A stretch of DNA of 64,000 nucleotides. Origin: Paenacidovorax monticola. GTDB lineage: Bacteria; Pseudomonadota; Gammaproteobacteria; Burkholderiales; Burkholderiaceae_C. Position 1 is the stretch's first letter. Every line of letters begins with the position of its first letter. The stretch is from positions 806,001 through 870,000 of the forward strand of contig NZ_CP060790.1 in the NCBI RefSeq assembly GCF_014489595.1, in the 5' to 3' direction. Both the position numbers and the translations under genes were made by a program. Below, piece after piece: positions 59,359-64,000 of this stretch. The notes beneath the pieces were generated by a model, which searched no databases, was not told the DNA's origin, and worked only from the letters and a program-made list of their open reading frames with translations.

Positions 59359-60881
59359 CACTTCAGGCTGATGGTGGTGTTGACGCCGTGGCTGGTGGTG
59401 CTGTCGTCGAACCAGCGCTCGGTCACCGTCTTGGTCTGCGTGTAGAACAGCACGACCTGCTTGCCGTAGGGGCCCAGGTCGCCGAGCTTGGAGGCGCGGC
59501 TGCCCGTGAACGAGAACAGCGGAACGGGCACGGGGATCGGCACGTTGATGCCGACCTGGCCCACGTCGATGTCTTCCTGGAACTTGCGTGCGGCCGCGCC
59601 CGACTGCGTGAACAGGGCCGTGCCGTTGCCGTTGGGGTTGCTGTTGATGAACTCGATGGCTTCGTCGATGTCGGCCGCGCCGGACAGGCACAGCACGGGG
59701 CCGAAGATCTCCTGGTCATAGATGGCCATGCCGGGCTTGACGCCGCTGAAGATCGTGGGGCCCACGAAGTTGCCCTTCTCGTAGCCGGGCACGTGGGGCT
59801 TGCGGCCGTCGAGCTCCAGCGTGGCACCGTCGGCCACGCCGCGCTCGATCAGGCTTTCCACACGGTCCTTGGCGGCGCAGGAGACCAGTGGGCCCACGTC
59901 CGTGCCTTTCTCAACGCCGCCGCTCACCTTGAGCGTCTTGGCCTTCTCGACCAGCTCGGGGATCCACTTCTGGGCTTCGCCCACCAGCACCACCACCGAC
60001 AGCGCCATGCAGCGCTGGCCGGCCGCGCCGAAGGCCGCACCGGCCAGGGCGTTGAGGGTCTGCTCCTTGTTCGCGTCGGGCAGCACGATGGCGTGGTTCT
60101 TCGCGCCCATCATGCACTGCACGCGCTTGCCGTTCAGGCTGGCGCGGTTGTAGACATGGGTGCCGACCTTGGTCGAGCCCACGAAGCTGATGGCCTTGAT
60201 GTCGGGGTGGTCGCAGATGGCGTTCACGGCGTCCTCGCCGCCGTGGACCACGTTCAGCACGCCGGGCGGAATGCCGGCTTCGAGCGCCAGCTCGCACAGG
60301 CGCATGGTCACCATCGGGTCCTGCTCGGAGGGCTTGAGCACGAAGGTGTTGCCCGTGGCGATGGCCATCGGGAACATCCACAGCGGAATCATGGCCGGGA
60401 AGTTGAACGGCGTGATGCCCGCGCACACGCCCAGGGGCTGCAGCACGGTGTAGGTGTCCACGCCGTTGGCCACGTTGTTGGCCAGTTCGCCGAGCTGCAG
60501 GTTGCCGATGCTCGCGGCATGCTCGACCACTTCGAGGCCGCGGAACACGTCGCCTTCGGCGTCGGGCAGGGTCTTGCCCTGTTCGGCCGTCAGGATCGCG
60601 GCCAGCTCGGACATGTTCTCGCGGATCAGCTGCTGCAGCTTCAGGAAGATGCGGGCGCGGGTGCCGATGGGGGTCTTCCTCCAGGTCTTGAAGGCTTCCT
60701 TGGCCGAGGCCACGGCGGCGTTGATTTCATCGGGCGTGGCGAAGGGCACGCGCGCCAGCACTTCCTGCGTGGCGGGGTTCACCACGTTGCGCCACTGCGT
60801 GGTCTTGGATTCGACGAGCTTGCCGCCGATCAGCAGCTTGACGGTGGGGGCCTGCACGGCCTGGGTGGTGGATGCGTCCAT
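59358..60881 (-). CDS. mmsA: Methylmalonate-semialdehyde dehydrogenase (acylating)
   Basis: A 507-residue aldehyde dehydrogenase of the CoA-acylating MmsA group. NAD-binding and active-site segments are [37 protein letters not shown] and [16 protein letters not shown], with the catalytic cysteine. The C-terminal [20 protein letters not shown] is diagnostic of MmsA. It converts methylmalonate semialdehyde to propionyl-CoA at the end of valine degradation. It is first in the operon. The ATG at 60881 (MDASTTQAV) was chosen over 60920. A cluster of TTTGCA motifs lies 68-121 bases upstream. Confidence 0.95.
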   Translation of the reverse strand: MDASTTQAVQAPTVKLLIGGKLVESKTTQWRNVVNPATQEVLARVPFATPDEINAAVASAKEAFKTWRKTPIGTRARIFLKLQQLIRENMSELAAILTAEQGKTLPDAEGDVFRGLEVVEHAASIGNLQLGELANNVANGVDTYTVLQPLGVCAGITPFNFPAMIPLWMFPMAIATGNTFVLKPSEQDPMVTMRLCELALEAGIPPGVLNVVHGGEDAVNAICDHPDIKAISFVGSTKVGTHVYNRASLNGKRVQCMMGAKNHAIVLPDANKEQTLNALAGAAFGAAGQRCMALSVVVLVGEAQKWIPELVEKAKTLKVSGGVEKGTDVGPLVSCAAKDRVESLIERGVADGATLELDGRKPHVPGYEKGNFVGPTIFSGVKPGMAIYDQEIFGPVLCLSGAADIDEAIEFINSNPNGNGTALFTQSGAAARKFQEDIDVGQVGINVPIPVPVPLFSFTGSRASKLGDLGPYGKQVVLFYTQTKTVTERWFDDSTTSHGVNTTISLK

Positions 60882-60948
60882 GGTTGTCTCCTGGGGGGGA
60901 TTGGCGAGCGGCCCCTGCAATGGGCTGGTCTGCCACGCATCTTAGGCG

Positions 60949-61002
60949 TGCAAATATGTGTTTGCAATGGCGTTGTTTGCATTCCAAATGTGCGTATTTG
61001 CA
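60949..61002. promoter_or_regulatory. TTTGCA repeat array upstream of mmsA, candidate operator
   Basis: Four copies of a TTTGCA half-site: inverted TGCAAA at 60949, then TTTGCA at 60961, 60976 and 60997. The first two form a dyad with a 6-base spacer. The spacing suggests binding by an unknown dimeric regulator. No regulator gene is adjacent. The region is more AT-rich than its surroundings and should hold the mms promoter. Confidence 0.6.
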
Positions 61003-61054
61003 CATCGATGCGTGTCGAATGCCCGGTCGAACTCCATTGTCGAACGAGCCTGAA

Positions 61055-61092
61055 AAGCCAAAGGGCAAGCACACTGGCTTGCCCTTTGGCTT
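61055..61092 (-). terminator. Terminator of the tail-collar protein gene
   Basis: A perfect 15-base inverted repeat (AAGCCAAAGGGCAAG and its complement) with an 8-base loop, followed on the minus strand by TTCA. It lies 21 bases after the stop at 61114. The T-run is short but the stem is strong. Confidence 0.8.
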
Positions 61093-61113
61093 GGACGTCC
61101 CGATGAATCCGGG

Positions 61114-61662
61114 CTAATTGCGAGAGGGGTAAATTCCCTGGGTCGCGATGATGTAATTCAGTCCGAGGTAGGGCTGCATGATGGAGAACGGCTGGCTGTT
61201 ACCGGTTACCCCCGTTGAGGCGCTGGTTCCGGATAGTGCCGTATCGTTGGGCCCGCTGGCCGTGTATTGGGCATTGCGCTGATTGGAGGCTGCGGGGACC
61301 GCTCCCCCCCCGGGCGCAACCTGCGTGCCTGCACTGGTGGATGCGGGGATGCTGACGGCAGCGCCTGGATGGTTGTGCGCAGGCATTTCCGTAACGATGA
61401 GTGTGTGCGTAGGGGAGCCCGCCATTTCACCCTGGTCCACTGCCGGGAGTCCAGGCCCCTGTCCGGTACCGACTGGAACGCGCCCGCGCAGGTCCGGAAG
61501 CGCGAACGTCGTTTGCCCGTTGCCTCCGTAGGTTGTGCCGAGGATGGAGAACAGCGCCGTGTTCTGTGCGATGCTCAGGATTTGGCCTTGGCAGAATGCC
61601 CAGCCCCGAGGGGCGAAGTTGCCCGCAAACAATACGATTTCGCCAATGAATGGTTCAGACAT
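61114..61662 (-). CDS. Phage tail collar-domain protein, microcystin-dependent-protein type
   Basis: A 182-residue tail-collar domain protein. The N-terminal EPFIGEIVLFAGNFAPRGWAF and the following FCQGQILSIAQNTALFSILG and YGGNGQTTFALPDLRGRVPVG are the typical collar motif. GNSQPFSIMQPYLGLNYIIA closes the domain. The middle is low-complexity, rich in Ala, Ser, Thr and Gly. Such stand-alone collar proteins occur in many bacterial chromosomes away from prophages, with unknown roles. No other phage gene is seen here, so a prophage is not indicated. It lies downstream of the sulfotransferase group and may belong to it. Confidence 0.87.
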   Translation of the reverse strand: MSEPFIGEIVLFAGNFAPRGWAFCQGQILSIAQNTALFSILGTTYGGNGQTTFALPDLRGRVPVGTGQGPGLPAVDQGEMAGSPTHTLIVTEMPAHNHPGAAVSIPASTSAGTQVAPGGGAVPAASNQRNAQYTASGPNDTALSGTSASTGVTGNSQPFSIMQPYLGLNYIIATQGIYPSRN

Positions 61663-61748
61663 AGGGAGTTCCTCGTCAAGTCAGAAAGTAGCCTGTCGTC
61701 CAGCCCCCGCGGGCGGCGGCCGAAGCAGGGAGGGGCGGTTGGCAGCAT

Positions 61749-62840
61749 TCAGCGGCCTTGCATGGACATGTGCGGCAGGGCGTTCCCACAGGGGCCGGTG
61801 CTGTCGTTTCCGGCGAGAGCCCACTGTCTTTCGCCCCGGGGGCCTGAGAGTGGGGACGACCGCAGCACGGTCCAGATTTCCTTCGAACCCGGGGCCGTGG
61901 CGGCAAGGGCCGCGCCAAAGCTGGCTCCGGCCTCCGCACCCAGCAGGGCTGCTGCATTCCAGGGCAGGTCCACCTGGCGGAAATGGGCGGCCCAGGCTGG
62001 CTCCGCCAGCTCGATGGAGGGCCAGCTCATCACGGTCCAGGCCCGCACCCCAGAGGCCCGTGCCGTAAGCCAGGGGAATCCTGCCAGTTCCGCTCGCAGC
62101 AAGGGCTTTTGGTTTTGCCACCACTGCGAGAACCTCGCAGCCTGCCGCCCCGAGTGCAGCGCGACGACAACATCAGGTTGTACGGACACAATGGCCTGCT
62201 TCAGATCGCCAAACTCGTGCACTTGCCCAGGCACTCCGGCGATATGTCGGCCCATGATCTGGCCGCCGAGCGAGTGCCAGCGGTCTTGGAATGCCTGGAC
62301 GAAGTCATAGCCCGACTCGTGCCAGCCGAGAGACAGAAAGGCGCGTGGCCCGCACTGGGCGTGCACCTTGTCCGCAAGCGCAGATGCCATGGCGCAGAGT
62401 TCGAGTGTATGGCGGGCGTACGATGCTCCGGTGGCGGACGGCTCGGCCAGGTCGGCTCCCGTGTCGCTGATCCATAGAGGCACCTCGGCCTTCTGGGCCA
62501 GCGGTGCGAGCCTCTTCGACAGGAGCGGGGGAATCCAGCCCATCAGCGCATCGACCCTGCGCTGCTGCAGTGCAGACGCGATCACCTTGGCCGGCGCTGA
62601 CGGCAGGGAGCCTGCTGACAGCCAAGTGACCTGGACGGCCGCACCCGCCTGCGCCAAGCCCAGTTCCACGCCGCGGGTGTACTCCGCGGCGAGTGCCGGC
62701 AGTTTTTGCGATGCGGGGGCGATACCCAGAACGCGCCAGGTGGCGCTAGCGGATGCCAGGGCGGGAACGGATGCCTGGACACCGCTGGCCGCCGCGGCGC
62801 CACTGGCCGCCAGAAAATGGCGCCGATGAAGCTCGATCAT
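61749..62840 (-). CDS. Periplasmic binding-protein-like protein
   Basis: A 363-residue protein with a twin-arginine-like start (LHRRHFLAASGAAAASG) and a type I periplasmic binding fold. The mature part begins TWRVLGIAPASQKLPALAAEY and has VQVTWLSAGSLPSAPAKVIA, VDALMGWIPPLLSKRLAPLA, then AFLSLGWHESGYDFVQAFQD. It resembles amino-acid-binding receptors but has no transporter genes nearby. It may act as a sensor or accessory subunit. Its ATG overlaps the sulfotransferase stop as ATGA, so the two are translationally coupled. Confidence 0.78.
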   Translation of the reverse strand: MIELHRRHFLAASGAAAASGVQASVPALASASATWRVLGIAPASQKLPALAAEYTRGVELGLAQAGAAVQVTWLSAGSLPSAPAKVIASALQQRRVDALMGWIPPLLSKRLAPLAQKAEVPLWISDTGADLAEPSATGASYARHTLELCAMASALADKVHAQCGPRAFLSLGWHESGYDFVQAFQDRWHSLGGQIMGRHIAGVPGQVHEFGDLKQAIVSVQPDVVVALHSGRQAARFSQWWQNQKPLLRAELAGFPWLTARASGVRAWTVMSWPSIELAEPAWAAHFRQVDLPWNAAALLGAEAGASFGAALAATAPGSKEIWTVLRSSPLSGPRGERQWALAGNDSTGPCGNALPHMSMQGR

Positions 62841-63862
62841 GGCAGGGCCTCCTCGAGGGAATTTGGGGCAGCGGCACGCTGGGCGTGGCGCAGGTTCTGC
62901 AATTTTCGATAGTGGGGAGCGATCCATTGCTCTGCAAGGGATTGAAGATGGTCGCTTGCCATGCTGTGTTTCGTCTCCGTGTCCGGAAGATAGGCCTGAT
63001 ATGGGTGCTTGCCGTGCATCGCACAGCGTTCGCGCATGCGGTCCCGGTCCTGCTCGGAGCAGTGCCAGCGCATATGGGGAAGCACCAGCGTCTCGATGGC
63101 AGCGGGCAGCTCGGCATGGTCGAGCAGCAGGGTGCGTTCCGGGACGAACTCCCGGGCCATGGCTGCGTAAATGTCCCCCAGCACGCGCGCGCAGAAAAGG
63201 GCTGCGGGCATGGAGGCCAGCTCGTGGATGCTCAGGCCATCGAGGCATGCCCCCAGCGTGCCGGGCACGAGAAAGAAGGCGCGCTCGCGCATCTGGGACA
63301 CCAGCACCGACAGGGGCTCCCGGGCGAGAAACACCCACCGCGCTTCGGGCCAGGCCTGGGCCACCAGGGCTGCCTTGTCCGTGTTCCAGGCATCGAGCTT
63401 GATGCTGCAGGACTGCAAAGTGGGGCTGGCGCTGTCGCAGCGCTGCGCCCAGGCGCCCGCCCAGGCACGCAGTGCGCGCACGGCCTGGGCTTCGTCCAGC
63501 AGACCGCTGGGCAAGGCATGGCGCAGAAGGAAATCCACCGGAGCGGGCTCCGACAGCTGGAGGTGGTACGGGCTCTGGCCCAACGCCTGTGTGATGAGCG
63601 TGGAGCCGCACCGCGTGACGTGGAAGATCACCAGCGTGGGAGAGAGTCCTGCGCTGGCCTCGTGCCAGGCTAGCAGGTCTTCCAGAGGCGTCTGGCGCCT
63701 GAACGCCAGGTGGAACGGCAGCTTCAGCTGGCTCTGGACGCCATGCTGGAAAAAGGGCTCCAGAAGAGGGGTATCCATCAGGCGCGCCCAGTCCACCATC
63801 ACCCGTCCTTTGGCGATGTAGATCCGGATGGGGCGCCAGCCGCTGAAGTTCAAAGTACCCAT
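62837..63862 (-). CDS. Sulfotransferase-like P-loop protein
   Basis: A 341-residue protein with a sulfotransferase-type fold. The PAPS 5-prime-phosphosulfate loop is probably LVIFHVTRCGSTLITQALGQ, with R-x-G-S-T in place of the classical loop. The later WVFLAREPLSVLVSQMRERA matches the 3-prime-phosphate region. The C-terminal ERCAMHGKHPYQAYLPDTETK is typical of the domain end. It may sulfate a small molecule or peptide. It overlaps the stop of a Nif11-like peptide gene by 13 bases and is followed by the binding-protein gene with an ATGA overlap, so all three are one unit. Confidence 0.78.
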   Translation of the reverse strand: MGTLNFSGWRPIRIYIAKGRVMVDWARLMDTPLLEPFFQHGVQSQLKLPFHLAFRRQTPLEDLLAWHEASAGLSPTLVIFHVTRCGSTLITQALGQSPYHLQLSEPAPVDFLLRHALPSGLLDEAQAVRALRAWAGAWAQRCDSASPTLQSCSIKLDAWNTDKAALVAQAWPEARWVFLAREPLSVLVSQMRERAFFLVPGTLGACLDGLSIHELASMPAALFCARVLGDIYAAMAREFVPERTLLLDHAELPAAIETLVLPHMRWHCSEQDRDRMRERCAMHGKHPYQAYLPDTETKHSMASDHLQSLAEQWIAPHYRKLQNLRHAQRAAAPNSLEEALP

Positions 63863-64000
63863 TGTTCCATCCAGGAGCGGCGGCCGGCCTTCATGGCCGA
63901 CTCCACGTCCGATGCCTCGAACTGAAATCCGGCGCCGTGGCCCAGTTGCACGGAGGCTTGCACGAACTCGGCCTTGTCGGTGATGGCGCTGAGCCGCCTG
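63850..64000 (-). CDS. Nif11-like leader-peptide protein (partial, runs off window)
   Basis: The C-terminal 49 residues of a gene that begins beyond the window. The visible part, LSAITDKAEFVQASVQLGHG then FQFEASDVESAMKAGRRSW, matches the Nif11 fold: a helix, a G-H-G-A-G-F-x-F turn and a second helix beginning D-x-E-S-A. Nif11 domains often serve as leader peptides of ribosomally made natural products. The stop at 63850 lies 13 bases inside the sulfotransferase gene. Whether a core peptide exists cannot be judged, because the visible C-terminus ends right after the Nif11 fold (MEQWVL). Confidence 0.62.
   Translation of the reverse strand, partial: RRLSAITDKAEFVQASVQLGHGAGFQFEASDVESAMKAGRRSWMEQWVL

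Noticed and set aside
61114..61662. Tail-collar protein as evidence of a prophage
   Set aside because: No other phage structural, lysis or integrase gene is nearby, and stand-alone collar proteins are common in chromosomes.

Overview
The window reads as chromosomal DNA of a GC-rich betaproteobacterium of the family Comamonadaceae, most like Acidovorax and relatives. This rests on the overall gene content (a Bug-type periplasmic receptor, lptF-lptG beside pepA-holC, a lexA with a CTG-N10-CAG box), on strong GC bias at third codon positions, and on a short dispersed repeat containing GATAGCTG that I associate with this family. The species is inferred, not proven. No rRNA, tRNA or CRISPR array was seen.

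Layout. (1) 1-12.8 kb is a defence island: a TIR protein, a DUF3223 protein, a three-gene ABC-3C system (effector, middle component, Rad50-like ATPase), an IS3-family remnant, a Septu-like ATPase plus HNH pair, a 1313-residue protein of unknown family with a C-terminal PD-(D/E)XK nuclease motif, and a small unknown gene closed by a strong terminator. (2) 13.0-33.8 kb is mostly core genome: an MFS gene broken by three one-base gaps, a DMT protein, a two-component system, an aminotransferase, a CysB-type regulator, cbiX-lptG-lptF, pepA-holC, a Liv-type binding protein, lexA, asparaginase, and a peptidase/Bug/LysR group. (3) 34.7-39.1 kb is a complete chromosomal integron. The integrase intI reads rightward under a LexA box. 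An attI site carrying a 20-codon leader ORF follows, and then six cassettes read leftward, each ended by an attC site. Cassette products are an unknown protein, a HEPN protein, a GNAT acetyltransferase, a membrane protein, an RDD protein and a possible nuclease-fold protein. (4) 39.3-42.7 kb has a methyltransferase, a LysR regulator, a deaminase and an MFS transporter. (5) 42.7-54.8 kb is a catabolic and transport cluster on one strand (FAD dehydrogenase, SDR, Liv ABC transporter with a fused LivM-LivG, MBL protein, DMT exporter, old yellow enzyme, EthD protein) with a divergent IclR-type regulator. (6) 54.9-61.0 kb has a lone trpB and a valine-catabolism operon (mmsA, lprI-like, acyl-CoA dehydrogenase, tfoX-like, mmsB). 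(7) 61.1-64.0 kb has a tail-collar protein and a coupled group: Nif11-like peptide (cut by the window end), sulfotransferase-like protein and a periplasmic binding protein.

Links between regions. lexA at 29 kb and the LexA-type box in front of intI at 38.1 kb together suggest that cassette shuffling is part of the SOS response. Four apparent one-base deletions, all in short G or C runs, hit the MFS gene (three) and lptF (one). Because lptF is normally essential, base-call errors in the source sequence are a serious possibility for all four.
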